64,000 nucleotides of DNA from Treponema_C sp050937815 (GCF_050937815.1 NZ_JACDIJ010000010.1:1-64000); one strand, 5' to 3'; shown: positions 1 to 8,792, counted from the first letter of the stretch. The notes: a model not told the origin generated them from the sequence alone. Program-made: numbers and translations.

Positions 1-1
1 C

Positions 2-226
2 AAAGACGCTGAACAGGGCGTATTTGCCCTAACGGACACAAAGACGGTGCGCTGTTCATCGGTAGTGGAAAACAAACCCGCACGGCTCATCGTCATCTTG
101 GATGCGGCAGTCCCGGCAGGGGAGTTTACCCTTGAGGTAAGAACGAAGCTGGACGGTAAAGGAAATCGCCCGTCAAAAACGCTGAAAAAGGGGTACTACA
201 ACAAGGCGTTAAAAGCGGTGGTTTAA
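2..226 (+). CDS. 3' end of a gene cut by the window edge; DUF4469-like C-terminal domain suspected
   Basis: An open frame runs from the window edge to TAA at 224-226 and encodes 74 residues. The order is a short stretch ending TVRCSSVVEN, a hydrophobic strand RLIVILDAAVPAGEFTLEV, then a basic tail ending NKALKAVV. The alternation of short beta strands with the phrase PAGEFTLEVRT resembles the Ig-like C-terminal domain (DUF4469) that follows an HU-like domain in many treponemal proteins. The HU part would lie outside the window, so the assignment is inference. The array of 23-bp repeats begins 19 bases after the stop. Confidence 0.5.
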   Translation, partial: KDAEQGVFALTDTKTVRCSSVVENKPARLIVILDAAVPAGEFTLEVRTKLDGKGNRPSKTLKKGYYNKALKAVV

Positions 227-244
227 AAGAGTGTGAGGGATACT

Positions 245-345
245 CCCGCAGCATAATGCGGGGGTGCCCCGCAGCATAATGCGGGGATGCCCTGCAACAT
301 AATGCGGGAGCGTCCTGCAGCATAATGCGGGAGCGTCCTGCAAAC
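245..345. repeat. 23-bp tandem repeat array, each unit a hairpin
   Basis: Four full units and one truncated unit recur with an exact 23-base period: the core GCATAATGCGGG starts at 251, 274, 297 (as ACATAATGCGGG) and 320, and the fifth unit breaks off at about 343-345. In units 1 and 2 the arms CCCGCA and TGCGGG are perfect inverted repeats around GCATAA. Later units carry CCTGCA in the left arm. There are no unique spacers, so this is a simple tandem array. The right edge passes directly into the leucine-rich-repeat gene remnant. Confidence 0.85.
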
Positions 346-591
346 GTTACAAATATTGAAAGATGTTTTGCAGATTGTTCCGCTTTAAAAGGGGTAAAGC
401 TTCTCTATAATTATAACAGTACGGGGGAGAAGTTTAAGGGAGCCTTTAGAGGCTGCACCGCCTTGGAAGAAGGCGGCATAAAGGTAAAATCCGAATATTT
501 CGCAGCATACACCGCCCCGGCAGCTCTTGATAAAATGAAAGTTCCCGGTGATGACCACGAAACTAAAAAAGCAAAGTTCAGCACGTTTTAG
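343..591 (+). pseudogene. Remnant of a BspA-type leucine-rich repeat (DUF285) surface protein gene
   Basis: The frame from about 343 to the stop at 589-591 encodes NVTNIERCFADCSALKGVKL, then FKGAFRGCTALEEGGIKV and a short tail. The pattern of a Cys followed by a CSALKGV or CTALEEG turn is typical of treponemal BspA-like repeats (DUF285). Only about two repeats are left, with no signal peptide or N-terminal repeats. The frame stays open upstream to about 280, but that part is translated tandem-repeat DNA, and the ATG at 325 lies inside repeat unit 4 with no ribosome binding site. I read this as the 3' end of a gene whose 5' part was replaced by the repeat array. Confidence 0.65.
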
Positions 592-594
592 GGT

Positions 595-625
595 TTAAAA
601 ACGGGACATCCTGCCCCGTTTTTAA
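595..625 (+). terminator. Rho-independent terminator after the LRR remnant
   Basis: Arms TTAAAAACGGG (595-605) and CCCGTTTTTAA (615-625) are perfect 11-bp inverted repeats around a nine-base loop with the core ACATCCTG. The T-rich right arm supports termination on the plus strand, four bases after the remnant's stop codon. The loop core reappears in the hairpins just downstream. Confidence 0.7.
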
Positions 626-628
626 CGT

Positions 629-905
629 CGAGTTTTGCGAAGCAAAACTCGCATAAAAACAGCTTTAGGTTCGCAATTCTGAAGAATTGCTCACACTTAA
701 AGATAGCATTGGATATACAGTTGCATAAAAACTCACGTCGTGTGAGATTTTATGCCGATATAAAGCTTTCCCGAACATCCTGTTCGGGACTGCGAATGAG
801 GGGAGAGAGGAACTGCGGACAGGATGTCCGCCCGTGTACGTTCGGCGAGTTTTTTGCTTGCAAAAAACTCGAGCTTAAAAGCATACAGGACGTATGCTTT
901 TAAGC
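629..905. repeat. Cluster of seven short perfect hairpins in a gene-free stretch
   Basis: The 336 bases between the LRR remnant and htrA hold no credible gene. They contain perfect inverted repeats at 629-651 (10-bp arms), 673-690 (7), 732-746 (5), 769-789 (9, loop TCC), 815-831 (7, loop GGA), 846-871 (12, loop TT) and 873-905 (14, loop AGGAC). Arm sequences differ, so they are not copies of one element. Three share a centre of the type ACATCCTGT or its complement, and two share a GTTTTGC/GCAAAAC arm. The last ends 23 bases before the htrA stop codon and could terminate minus-strand or plus-strand transcripts, although it lacks a T run. Confidence 0.75.
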
Positions 906-927
906 AGGTGCTCTCTCCCCCTAACTC

Positions 928-2400
928 TTAGAACTTATATTTCCCGGTCGAGATAAAGTGTCCGTCGCTGTACACTTCGAACCAAATCGACTTGTTGTTT
1001 TGCGTATTCAGTGCGCTGTAGAATTCGGCAAGGTTTGAAACCTTTTTATCGTTTACGGAGGTGATGATATCTCCCGACTGTAAGCGAAGGGCGGCAGCGG
1101 GCGATTTTGCATAAATGTTTGTTACAACAACACCCTGAACTTTTTTGTCCTCTATCTTTAATTCTTTGCGTACATCGGTGCTTAAAGGCACGGCAATAAA
1201 ACCGGGCCACAGTTTACTGTTATCGGATGTTGTTTTTTCGCTACGTGCTTCTATTTTTACCGTTACCTTTATCGATTTTCCGCCGCGGATAAGTTCAAAG
1301 TCCGCATTTTCGCCGGCGCGTAAGTCGCCCACCTCGCGTACAAGCTGGTCTACATTCATTACCGTCTTTCCGTTTAAAGCCGTTATATAATCGCCTGCCT
1401 GTATACCCGATTTTGCGGCGGGAGAATCGAGGAAAATCTGCGAAACAAAGGCGCCTTTTTTGCCGCCCACAGAAAGTTCGCGGCGGTATTCTTCCTGTAT
1501 TTCAACAAGCGATACGCCCATCCAGCCGTAAGAAACCTTTCCCTTTGTAATAAAATCGTCTATGGCTTTTTTAACGTTGTTGACCGGAATTGCAAAGCCC
1601 AAACCTTGTGACCCGCCCGACTGCGAGGCAATCCATGTGTTTATACCGATCACTTCTCCGTAAATGTTTACGAGGGGGCCTCCGGAATTTCCCTGATTGA
1701 TTGCCGCGTCCGTTTGGATAAAATCGTTGATATTGCGTATGCCGTTGCCCGAGCGTCCGGTTGCACTGACTATACCCTGCGTAACCGATGCAAAATAGCC
1801 CAGCGGCGTTCCCATCGCAATCACAATATCGCCCGTTCGCACCTTATCCGAGTCGCCGAGTTTTGCAACGCTTATGGTGTCTTTGCTTTCGAATGAAACA
1901 AGGGCTATATCTCTTCGTTGGTCCGTGCCGACAAGCTTTCCTTTAAACTCGCGGCCGTCATAAAGTTTAACCGATATTTCGGTTGCACTTCCGGCAACGT
2001 GGTCGTTCGTCAATACGTAATAGGTATTGTCCGTACGGCGCACGATAACGCCCGACCCCAATCCTTGCTGGGAAAACTCGCGTTTGCGCTCTTCCTGCTT
2101 GGGGGTGCCGAAAAAGAAAAAGGGCAGGGAGTCAAAAGGACTTGCTTCTATCGTTTTGGTTTCAACAACGTCGATTTCAACCACTGCGGGAAGTACCGCA
2201 TCCGATACCGAGCGGAACGCATCCTGCAATGCTTCGGCAACCGCCAAGCCGCCTTCGGGAAGCCGGACGGCAGGGCTGTTGTCGGCAAAAACGGGTTTTA
2301 CGCCCGGCTGTTCTCCGCGTGAAAAGGACATAAGACCTAAAAAAAGCAAGGCTCCTGCAAAGAGTCCGACACCGATAAAAATAATCCGTTTTGTTTTCAT
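928..2400 (-). CDS. htrA: HtrA/DegP family periplasmic serine protease with two PDZ domains
   Basis: 490 residues. A basic start and one hydrophobic segment (residues 5-24) form a signal peptide or anchor. The trypsin-like domain carries the triad H134 (in TNDHV), D164 (in QRRDIALV) and S239 (in GNSGGPLVN). Two PDZ domains follow, at roughly 295-385 and 405-485. The family degrades or refolds damaged envelope proteins. I chose the start at 2400 because GGAAGG lies upstream of it, while the ATG at 2427 has no ribosome binding site. The residue before the catalytic His is Asp (TNDHV) where most DegP proteins have Asn. It lies 132 bases after map on the same strand and probably has its own promoter in that AT-rich gap. 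Confidence 0.93.
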   Translation of the reverse strand: MKTKRIIFIGVGLFAGALLFLGLMSFSRGEQPGVKPVFADNSPAVRLPEGGLAVAEALQDAFRSVSDAVLPAVVEIDVVETKTIEASPFDSLPFFFFGTPKQEERKREFSQQGLGSGVIVRRTDNTYYVLTNDHVAGSATEISVKLYDGREFKGKLVGTDQRRDIALVSFESKDTISVAKLGDSDKVRTGDIVIAMGTPLGYFASVTQGIVSATGRSGNGIRNINDFIQTDAAINQGNSGGPLVNIYGEVIGINTWIASQSGGSQGLGFAIPVNNVKKAIDDFITKGKVSYGWMGVSLVEIQEEYRRELSVGGKKGAFVSQIFLDSPAAKSGIQAGDYITALNGKTVMNVDQLVREVGDLRAGENADFELIRGGKSIKVTVKIEARSEKTTSDNSKLWPGFIAVPLSTDVRKELKIEDKKVQGVVVTNIYAKSPAAALRLQSGDIITSVNDKKVSNLAEFYSALNTQNNKSIWFEVYSDGHFISTGKYKF

Positions 2401-2532
2401 ATTCGTATAACCTTCCTTACATTTCATCTATCGAAAATTGTATCAAAACTTATGTTATAAATATAATACATTTTCGGGGCAGAGTGTTACAGTTTTTTGT
2501 GACTTTTTTTGATTGTTGCCGGCCGGCAGTTG

Positions 2533-3282
2533 TCAGGGCAAAACGGTCAAAATTTCGGTGTGGTCTGCAAATACGGCAAGGGTATTTTCGTGGTGCGACG
2601 AAAGTTTTCCGTCGGCCGTGAGTACCGTCCAGCCGTCTTCTGCCGTTTCGGTGTCGGCGGTACCGAGGTTAATCATCGGTTCAACGGCGAGTACCATGCC
2701 CGCTTGAATGCGAGGGTTTGCGCCGCCTTTGGGAATGTTCGGAATAGACGGGTCTTCGTGTACGTCCAAGCCCACACCGTGGCCGCAGTATTCATATACA
2801 ACGCCGTAACCGGCTTTGTCGGCTATATCGGACACGGCTTTACCGATATCGTGTATGCGGTTGCCGGCTATACAGGCGGCAGCCCCTGCATTAAAGCATT
2901 GCTCCGTTATATCCATAAGCTGTTGTGCTTCTTTACTTACCTTGCCGACCCCGACGGTACGCGACGCGTCGCTTATATAGCCCTTATAATCGATACCGAT
3001 GTCTATGGAAACGATATCCCCTTCCTCTAAAATCCGCTTTTTGGACGGAATACCGTGAATAACTTCATCGTTTACGGAAATACAAGCGGCTCCGGGAAAA
3101 TTTTCGCGGTACCATGCGGGCTTGCCCCCGTGTTTTTTTATAAAAGCGACGCAAATGTCGTCTATAGCCTTTGTACTCATGCCTTCTTTTACTTTAGGCA
3201 GGAGTTCTTCAAAAAGCCGCGCAAGGAGTTTACAGGATTCGCGGATTCCGTTGATTTGTGTTTCGTTTTTTAAGCGTATCAT
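2533..3282 (-). CDS. map: Methionine aminopeptidase, type I
   Basis: 249 residues, usual length for bacterial type I MetAP, which removes the initiator Met from new proteins in the cytoplasm. The five metal ligands are visible: D94 and D105 (in SIDIGID and YISDAS), H168 (in CGHGVG), E201 (in AVEPM) and E232 (in HENTLAV). H76 in VIHGIP is the substrate-contacting His. The start at 3282 has AAGGAAA upstream. It follows the J-domain gene by 33 bases and is probably the last gene of the long run that begins at secG. Confidence 0.95.
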   Translation of the reverse strand: MIRLKNETQINGIRESCKLLARLFEELLPKVKEGMSTKAIDDICVAFIKKHGGKPAWYRENFPGAACISVNDEVIHGIPSKKRILEEGDIVSIDIGIDYKGYISDASRTVGVGKVSKEAQQLMDITEQCFNAGAAACIAGNRIHDIGKAVSDIADKAGYGVVYEYCGHGVGLDVHEDPSIPNIPKGGANPRIQAGMVLAVEPMINLGTADTETAEDGWTVLTADGKLSSHHENTLAVFADHTEILTVLP

Positions 3283-3315
3283 TTTATTTCCTTTCAGTTT
3301 TTTTGTGCCGTATTA

Positions 3316-4107
3316 TTATGTTAAATGCTTTAAGGATGCCGGAATTTTCGATGAAGCATGTAGACGTCTGGCTTCATTAAGGCATACACAGGCTGTCGCT
3401 CTGTCTTTTATTTTTTCGTATGCGGCGGCCATTTTTATTAAAAACGCGGCTTCGTCTTTTTTTGAAAAACCCCATTCAAGTGCGCGTTCCCATAAATCCA
3501 AAGCCAATTCGATATTAACGGTTCCTTCTGTATGAAATAAGAGAATTCTACGTGCCAATGCGGTAACTTCCGGAAAAAAATGTTTAAAATAGGGGCGGCG
3601 TTGTTCCATAAGGATGATTTGTTCCAATAAAAGCACGGCATCATAAAATTCGGAACGGAATACCAATTCTTCGGCTAAAATAAAACCGTAATCCATAAAG
3701 TCTTCGCGCGTAAACCAATTTGATAATTTGAAATCGGCTTTTTCGCGGTTTAGTGTTTTAAATAAATCGACCGCGTCATCTTCGCGATTATGCATGAGAT
3801 CCCAAAATATGAGCTTTGAGCGGCTTTCGTCATCGCTGCGTTTTAAAAGCCACGCCCGATAATTAAAAGATTCCTTTTCCTTTTTTTTCCGAAGCTCTTT
3901 ATCCCACAGGGTTGAATCTTTATCGAATAAAAAATTACGGCGTGCATCGCAAATTATTTGATAAGCTGTATTTAATATATGAAACTGTTCGGCATCTTTT
4001 CCCGAAATGTCCGGATGCAGTTTTTTTGCTTTTTTTCTGTAAGCGCGTTTTATTTCGGCGGTGGTTGCATCGGGAGAAAGTCCTAAAACGGCGTAGTAAT
4101 TGTGCAT
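3316..4107 (-). CDS. J-domain (DnaJ-like) protein
   Basis: 263 residues. Residues 3-60 form a J domain with the HPD signature at 31-33 (KKLHPDISG), the motif that stimulates DnaK ATPase. The rest, about 200 residues, is helical and has no zinc-finger or CTD of classical DnaJ. Its repeated helix pairs (for example LLLEQIILMEQ and LALDLWERALEWG) look TPR-like. It is therefore a specialised co-chaperone and not the main DnaJ. Its target is unknown. The gene lies 14 bases after the flavodoxin-like gene. Confidence 0.8.
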   Translation of the reverse strand: MHNYYAVLGLSPDATTAEIKRAYRKKAKKLHPDISGKDAEQFHILNTAYQIICDARRNFLFDKDSTLWDKELRKKKEKESFNYRAWLLKRSDDESRSKLIFWDLMHNREDDAVDLFKTLNREKADFKLSNWFTREDFMDYGFILAEELVFRSEFYDAVLLLEQIILMEQRRPYFKHFFPEVTALARRILLFHTEGTVNIELALDLWERALEWGFSKKDEAAFLIKMAAAYEKIKDRATACVCLNEARRLHASSKIPASLKHLT

Positions 4108-4121
4108 TATCTGCGTTTTGT

Positions 4122-4529
4122 TTATCCTATTTTTTTGCCCGTATAGGCTGCATGATCGGCACTTTCGATTATATCAAAGTAATCGACGACCATTCCTTCT
4201 TTTTCCAACGCACGCATGGTAATGCGGCACATTTTACCGGACGAAAAGCCCGATTTTACTACCAAAACGCAGCCCTTTTTACCGCTTACCGACCCGTGTG
4301 TGGAAAGTATTTCCGGCAATTTTTCGGGCAGCTTTGCACCGAAAAGGGGAGATGCCGGTACGATAACTGCGATATATTCGTACATTCCCATATGCAAGTT
4401 TACCGAATCTTTTTCGCTGCAAAGGACAGCTTCATGTCCGGCTGCATTTACGGTTTGTTGAAGTTTTTTTAAAACGGCTGCATGCTTTTGATTTTGCATG
4501 GATAAAAAATGCAGTAAGAGTATTTTCAT
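4122..4529 (-). CDS. Unknown protein with flavodoxin-like features
   Basis: 135 residues. It opens with a strand MKILLLHFL, then helix, strand, helix in the order of a flavodoxin/Rossmann-like fold, and PASPLFGAKLPEKLPE resembles the loop after beta-3 of flavodoxins, where a sugar or FMN ring could lie. No clear phosphate-binding loop of the T/S-x-T-G-x-T kind is seen at the N-terminus, so FMN binding is doubtful. The start has GGGGG seven bases upstream. It sits 15 bases after the uspA-like gene and appears cotranscribed. Confidence 0.45.
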   Translation of the reverse strand: MKILLLHFLSMQNQKHAAVLKKLQQTVNAAGHEAVLCSEKDSVNLHMGMYEYIAVIVPASPLFGAKLPEKLPEILSTHGSVSGKKGCVLVVKSGFSSGKMCRITMRALEKEGMVVDYFDIIESADHAAYTGKKIG

Positions 4530-4544
4530 TTTTCCCCCGCTATC

Positions 4545-5030
4545 TTATACGAGTTTGTACAGCTGTTCTATTTGCTGCTCATTAACACACAAAACGGAAC
4601 AGCCGGCATTTTCCAAAATCAATTTATGAGAATCGCGCAAAGTTTCATCTCCGGAAGAACCTTTTTCGACGCCGCCGAGTAAAATAAGGTTTGCTTCAAA
4701 TTCGTCCGCAGCTTGAACCGTTTCCGACCAAATACCGCCGTGCAGTAATTGGGTTTCCATTTTTATTCCTTTTGCTGCGGCCAATTCGCTGACATAGCTG
4801 AGATAGCGGTTGCCGTCGGCGGTTAAGCTTGACTCGTATTCCGAGCTTTCTTCCGCTACGAAGATTTTACTGAGCGTCAGCTGTTTTAAGGTGGCGGTAT
4901 CGACTACATATACGGCTTTTAAAGTACAGTGATACAGCTTTGCCATCAATATACCGTATTGTGCAGCGTGGATTGAGGATTCGGATCCGTTTATCAAAAT
5001 TAAAACCTTTTGAAAAATGGGTTTTATCAT
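4545..5030 (-). CDS. Universal stress protein (UspA family)
   Basis: 161 residues, a single Usp domain. It begins KVLILINGSESSIHAAQYGI and ends with the usual strand SVLCVNE. The ATP-binding signature of the family, G-x2-G-x9-G-[ST], is only partly present: LLGGVEKGSSGDET lacks the normal spacing, so nucleotide binding is uncertain. The start codon overlaps the stop of the ATPase subunit D gene (ATGA), so its translation is coupled to the ATPase. A link to energy state is possible but inferred. Confidence 0.8.
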   Translation of the reverse strand: MIKPIFQKVLILINGSESSIHAAQYGILMAKLYHCTLKAVYVVDTATLKQLTLSKIFVAEESSEYESSLTADGNRYLSYVSELAAAKGIKMETQLLHGGIWSETVQAADEFEANLILLGGVEKGSSGDETLRDSHKLILENAGCSVLCVNEQQIEQLYKLV

Positions 5031-5656
5031 ATTTCGGTACCTCCTTTTTTACCTTTTAAGGATTTAAGTACAAATACGTTTTCGCGTTCCCGCTCTTCAA
5101 GAACGCTTTCGATATATTTTTTGGTAGCTTTTGCCTGCGGAATAATCATTTTATCGAGGGCGTTTACCCTTCGCTGCGTTTTTTTTACTTCCATGGCAAG
5201 ACGCCATACGATGGTTCTGATTGACGCCATTTGCGTAAGCAATTTCAAAAAATCGAAAAAGTCGGCCATAACCTTGTCGGTATCGGCAAAGGAATCCATA
5301 AACGAATAAAAAAGTCGGCGTTTGGGCAATTCCATTTCGATGGTCGAAAAGGTCATTCCGGCTTTTATAACGGATTTTTCGGTAATATTAAAATCGTAAC
5401 TTACCGCGTGTGCTATGCGCTCCACCCGGTCGCCGCCTACAGTCATAAGCATACTTTTTAAAGCAGGGTAGGCCGAATCAATCAATTTATCGATTTCCCG
5501 TTCCAGCAGTTTGATTTGTTCAACCATGTGCATAAGTTCCATAACCAGAATTTCGCGCTTTTGTTCAAGCAATTCGTAGCCGTCCATGGATATGCTTAAC
5601 TGCTCTTTTACTTTGAGAAGATTCGACTTGGTAGGCGCCATATTGAGTTTTGTCAT
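5027..5656 (-). CDS. atpD: V-type ATPase subunit D (central stalk)
   Basis: 209 residues, normal for V/A-type subunit D, the coiled-coil rotor shaft in the A3B3 head. The N-terminus APTKSNLLKVKEQL and the C-terminal stretch RRVNALDKMIIP are the two conserved helices that form the antiparallel coiled coil. Its start overlaps the subunit B stop by four bases, and its stop overlaps the uspA-like start by four bases. Confidence 0.93.
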   Translation of the reverse strand: MTKLNMAPTKSNLLKVKEQLSISMDGYELLEQKREILVMELMHMVEQIKLLEREIDKLIDSAYPALKSMLMTVGGDRVERIAHAVSYDFNITEKSVIKAGMTFSTIEMELPKRRLFYSFMDSFADTDKVMADFFDFLKLLTQMASIRTIVWRLAMEVKKTQRRVNALDKMIIPQAKATKKYIESVLEERERENVFVLKSLKGKKGGTEI

Positions 5657-7029
5657 TGCTCTTCCATGTACTTTTTAATAAAGTCGGGATTGATGCGGTA
5701 CAAGTCCTCTTTGGGCAGTTCGCGCAAAATATTCCAGCCTATGGTTAAGGTTTCCTCTATCGTGCGGTTTTCGTATTCGCCCTGCGTTAAAAACTCTTTT
5801 TCCAAACGCTCGCCGAAGCGCAAATACTGCTTGTCCGCAGGCGAAAGTTCTTCTTCGCCGATAATGGCGGCAAGGTTTCGGATGCTTTTTACCTTTGAAT
5901 AGGCCGCAAACAGCTGGCTTGAAACGTCCTTGTGGTCTTCGCGCGTCATACCTTTTCCGATACCGTCTTTCATAAGGCGCGAAAGGCTCGGTAAGCCCGC
6001 CACCGGCGGATACATACCTTTTTGCGATAATTCGCGGTCCAATACGATTTGTCCTTCGGTAATGTAACCGGTAAGGTCGGGTATGGGGTGGGAAATATCG
6101 TCGTTGGGCATGGTTAAAATCGGGATTTGGGTGATTGAACCCTTCGAGCCCTTGATTTTTCCCGCGCGCTCGTACAATTCGGCCAAGTCCGAATACAGGT
6201 AGCCCGGATATCCTTTACGGCCGGGAACTTCGCCGCGTGTAGTCGATATTTCACGCAGGGCTTCGCAATAGTTTGTCATATCGGTCAACACAACCAATAC
6301 GTGCATTCCCTTTTCGTATGCAAGGTATTCGGCGGCGGTTAAAGCGCAGCGCGGCGTAATAATGCGCTCGATGGACGGGGAGTCTGCAAGCGATTGGAAC
6401 ATAACAACCTTCGATAAAACGCCGGACTCTTCAAATGTGTTAATGAAAAAGCGTGCTATATCGTATTTAATACCCATACCGCCGAAAACCATAACAAAGT
6501 CTTCGTCCGCGCTCAATATCTTTGCCTGGCGTACGATTTGCGCCGCCAAACGGTTGTGCGGTAAACCGTCGCCCGAAAAAATCGGCAGTTTTTGGCCGCG
6601 GATAAGGGTGTTCATGCCGTCTATAGACGAAATACCTGTTTGGATAAAGTCTTTCGGATAGACGCGCGCGTAGGGGTTTATAGGATAGCCGTTTACGTTT
6701 ACCTTTTTCGACGATACGATTTCGGGGTAGCCGTCCGCGGGTTCTCCCAAACCGTTAAATACGCGGCCGAGTAAGCCCTCGCCGACGCGCAATTCCATCG
6801 GTGTATCCAAAAACTCGGTTGTCGATTCGTTTAAATCGATGCCCGATGTGGAACCGAAAATCTGTACAACCGCGTATTCTTCGGATAAGTCTATAACCCG
6901 TCCGATTCTTTTTTCGGCAAAACGGTCGCGAACGGCAACTATTTCGCCGTAAAAACTGTTTTCGCTGCGCTTTACGATAATAACGGGGCCGTCTACGGAT
7001 ACGATACCCCTGTGCTCCATTCCTCTCAT
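5653..7029 (-). CDS. atpB: V-type ATPase subunit B (regulatory head subunit)
   Basis: 458 residues, the usual length. It is the non-catalytic nucleotide-binding-fold subunit that alternates with subunit A in the hexameric head. It keeps the family phrases IFSGDGLPHNRLAAQI, where a degenerate P-loop (SGDGLPHN) replaces GxxxxGKT, and VLTDMTNYCEALREIS. The start at 7029 overlaps the subunit A stop by four bases and has AGGAAGG upstream, which makes it better than the ATG three codons later. Confidence 0.95.
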   Translation of the reverse strand: MRGMEHRGIVSVDGPVIIVKRSENSFYGEIVAVRDRFAEKRIGRVIDLSEEYAVVQIFGSTSGIDLNESTTEFLDTPMELRVGEGLLGRVFNGLGEPADGYPEIVSSKKVNVNGYPINPYARVYPKDFIQTGISSIDGMNTLIRGQKLPIFSGDGLPHNRLAAQIVRQAKILSADEDFVMVFGGMGIKYDIARFFINTFEESGVLSKVVMFQSLADSPSIERIITPRCALTAAEYLAYEKGMHVLVVLTDMTNYCEALREISTTRGEVPGRKGYPGYLYSDLAELYERAGKIKGSKGSITQIPILTMPNDDISHPIPDLTGYITEGQIVLDRELSQKGMYPPVAGLPSLSRLMKDGIGKGMTREDHKDVSSQLFAAYSKVKSIRNLAAIIGEEELSPADKQYLRFGERLEKEFLTQGEYENRTIEETLTIGWNILRELPKEDLYRINPDFIKKYMEEQ

Positions 7030-8792
7030 GCCGTTTCAACCTTCCTGTATAAGCGCTCAACCGAAGCAAACTCGTCGTCCATGCGTTTTGCAATCGCGGC
7101 GATTTCTCCGATCTTATCGTTTGCAATCGATGTTTTTATACGAACCAATTCTTCGCGGACGGCAAGTCCCGTCAGCTTTATAAGCGGGGCGCCCTGCCGT
7201 ATAACCGCCAAGGATTTTTTATAAAAACTCATCATAAGCTGTAAAATTAAAATCTGTTTTTCCGGTACCGAGTATACATCGATTTCATCGAAGGCGTTTT
7301 GCTGTAAAAAGCCGTTTTTAATCATTTCGGCAACAACCAAAACCAAGCGGTCGGTATCGGGCAGGGCGTCCGGCCCGATAAGGCGGACTATCTGCTCAAG
7401 GCGCTGCTCGCGTTTTAACAAGTCCAAGGCTTCAAGGCGGATTGACGCCCAGCGCGGGTCGAGTTTATCCCACCATTCTTTTACTTCTTCGGCGTATTCG
7501 GAATAGGAATCTATCCAGCCGATAGCCGGATAGTGGCGGGCGTTTGCCAATTCGCGGTCGAGTGCCCAAAAGCAGCGTATAAAGCGCTTTGTGTGCTGGG
7601 TAACCGGCTCGGAAAAGTCTCCTCCGGGAGGAGATACCGCTCCGATAATCGAAACCGAGCCTTCTTTTCCGCACAAAGATGAAACACGTCCCGCCCGCTC
7701 GTAAAATTCGGCAAGGCGGGTGGGAAGATAGGCGGGAAAGCCTTCTTCGGCGGGCATTTCTTCCATACGGCCGGACAATTCGCGTAAAGCTTCCGCCCAG
7801 CGGCTGGTGGAGTCGGCCATAATGGCGACCGCCATACCCATGTCGCGGTAATATTCGGCTAAGGTTATGCCCGAATACAGCGATACTTCGCGCGCTGCAA
7901 CGGGCATATTCGATGTATTTGCAATTAAAATCGTGCGTTCCATAAGGGAACGTCCGGTACGCGGGTCTATAAGCGAGGGAAACTCGGTTAAAACGTCGGT
8001 CATTTCGTTTCCGCGCTCGCCGCAGCCGATATATACGATTAAGTCCGCATCGCACCATTTTGCAACGGCGTGCTGGGTCATTGTTTTACCGGTTCCGAAC
8101 CCGCCGGGAATAGCCGCCGTTCCGCCCTTGGAAAGGGGGAAAAACACGTCTATAACGCGCTGTCCGGTAACAAGGGGCTGGCTGACGGTCATTTTTTGCG
8201 CATAGGGGCGGGGCTTTCGCACGGGCCAATACTGTGCCAAAGTTATTTTTTCGCCCAAATCGGTTTCGGCGATTACTTCTTCTATCGTATAGGAGCCGGC
8301 TTCGGCGATTTTTACCAAAGAACGCCCGCGTATATAGGGCGGCACCATGATTTTATGCTTAACCGAAGAGGTTTCGGGAACCTCGCCCAATACAATGCCG
8401 GGGGCGATGGGATCGCCCGCTTTTAAAGTCGGGGTAAACTTCCATTTTTTTTCACAGTCGAGCGGTTCGGTTCGCAAGCCGGGAAGCAAAAAAGCTCCCG
8501 CTTCGTCGTACATACTTTTTAGGGGGCGCTGGATTCCGTCGTAAATAGTACCGACCAATCCCGGCCCCAAACGTACCGACAGAGGGCGTTGATTCGATAC
8601 CACTTTTTCGCCTACGTGCATACCGGTATCGTCTTCATATACTTGAATCGTGGCTTTTCCCTGTTTTAGACGGATAATTTCGCCTATAAGTTTGGCTTCT
8701 CCGACATCGACGACATCGTATAAACCGCAGCCGTCCAAGCCTTCCGCATATACTATCGGTCCCGAAATACGGGTTATCTTTCCTTCTATCAT
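7026..8792 (-). CDS. atpA: V-type ATPase subunit A (catalytic)
   Basis: 588 residues. It is the catalytic subunit of the V1/A1 head, hydrolysing or making ATP coupled to H+ or Na+ movement. Walker A is at 230-237 (GGFGTGKT), preceded by the V/A-specific non-homologous insert at about 110-190 with PGIVLGEVPET. Walker B lies in the region around MADSTSRWAEALREIS-like sequence (MADSTSRWAEALRELSGRM), characteristic of subunit A. Its start overlaps the subunit E stop by four bases. The motif has Thr before GKT where many family members have Ser, Ala or Cys. Confidence 0.96.
   Translation of the reverse strand: MIEGKITRISGPIVYAEGLDGCGLYDVVDVGEAKLIGEIIRLKQGKATIQVYEDDTGMHVGEKVVSNQRPLSVRLGPGLVGTIYDGIQRPLKSMYDEAGAFLLPGLRTEPLDCEKKWKFTPTLKAGDPIAPGIVLGEVPETSSVKHKIMVPPYIRGRSLVKIAEAGSYTIEEVIAETDLGEKITLAQYWPVRKPRPYAQKMTVSQPLVTGQRVIDVFFPLSKGGTAAIPGGFGTGKTMTQHAVAKWCDADLIVYIGCGERGNEMTDVLTEFPSLIDPRTGRSLMERTILIANTSNMPVAAREVSLYSGITLAEYYRDMGMAVAIMADSTSRWAEALRELSGRMEEMPAEEGFPAYLPTRLAEFYERAGRVSSLCGKEGSVSIIGAVSPPGGDFSEPVTQHTKRFIRCFWALDRELANARHYPAIGWIDSYSEYAEEVKEWWDKLDPRWASIRLEALDLLKREQRLEQIVRLIGPDALPDTDRLVLVVAEMIKNGFLQQNAFDEIDVYSVPEKQILILQLMMSFYKKSLAVIRQGAPLIKLTGLAVREELVRIKTSIANDKIGEIAAIAKRMDDEFASVERLYRKVETA

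Noticed and set aside
245..345. CRISPR array
   Set aside because: Units follow each other directly with a 23-base period; there are no unique spacers and no cas genes.
325..591. Complete 88-residue gene starting at 325
   Set aside because: The ATG lies in a repeat unit, no ribosome site precedes it, and the product starts in the middle of an LRR domain.
709..903. Small plus-strand gene in the hairpin cluster
   Set aside because: Made of palindromic DNA, with no ribosome site and no protein-like composition.
1918..2322. Plus-strand open frames opposite htrA
   Set aside because: They are shadows of a clear htrA on the minus strand; the same applies to frames opposite map, atpA, fliD and others.
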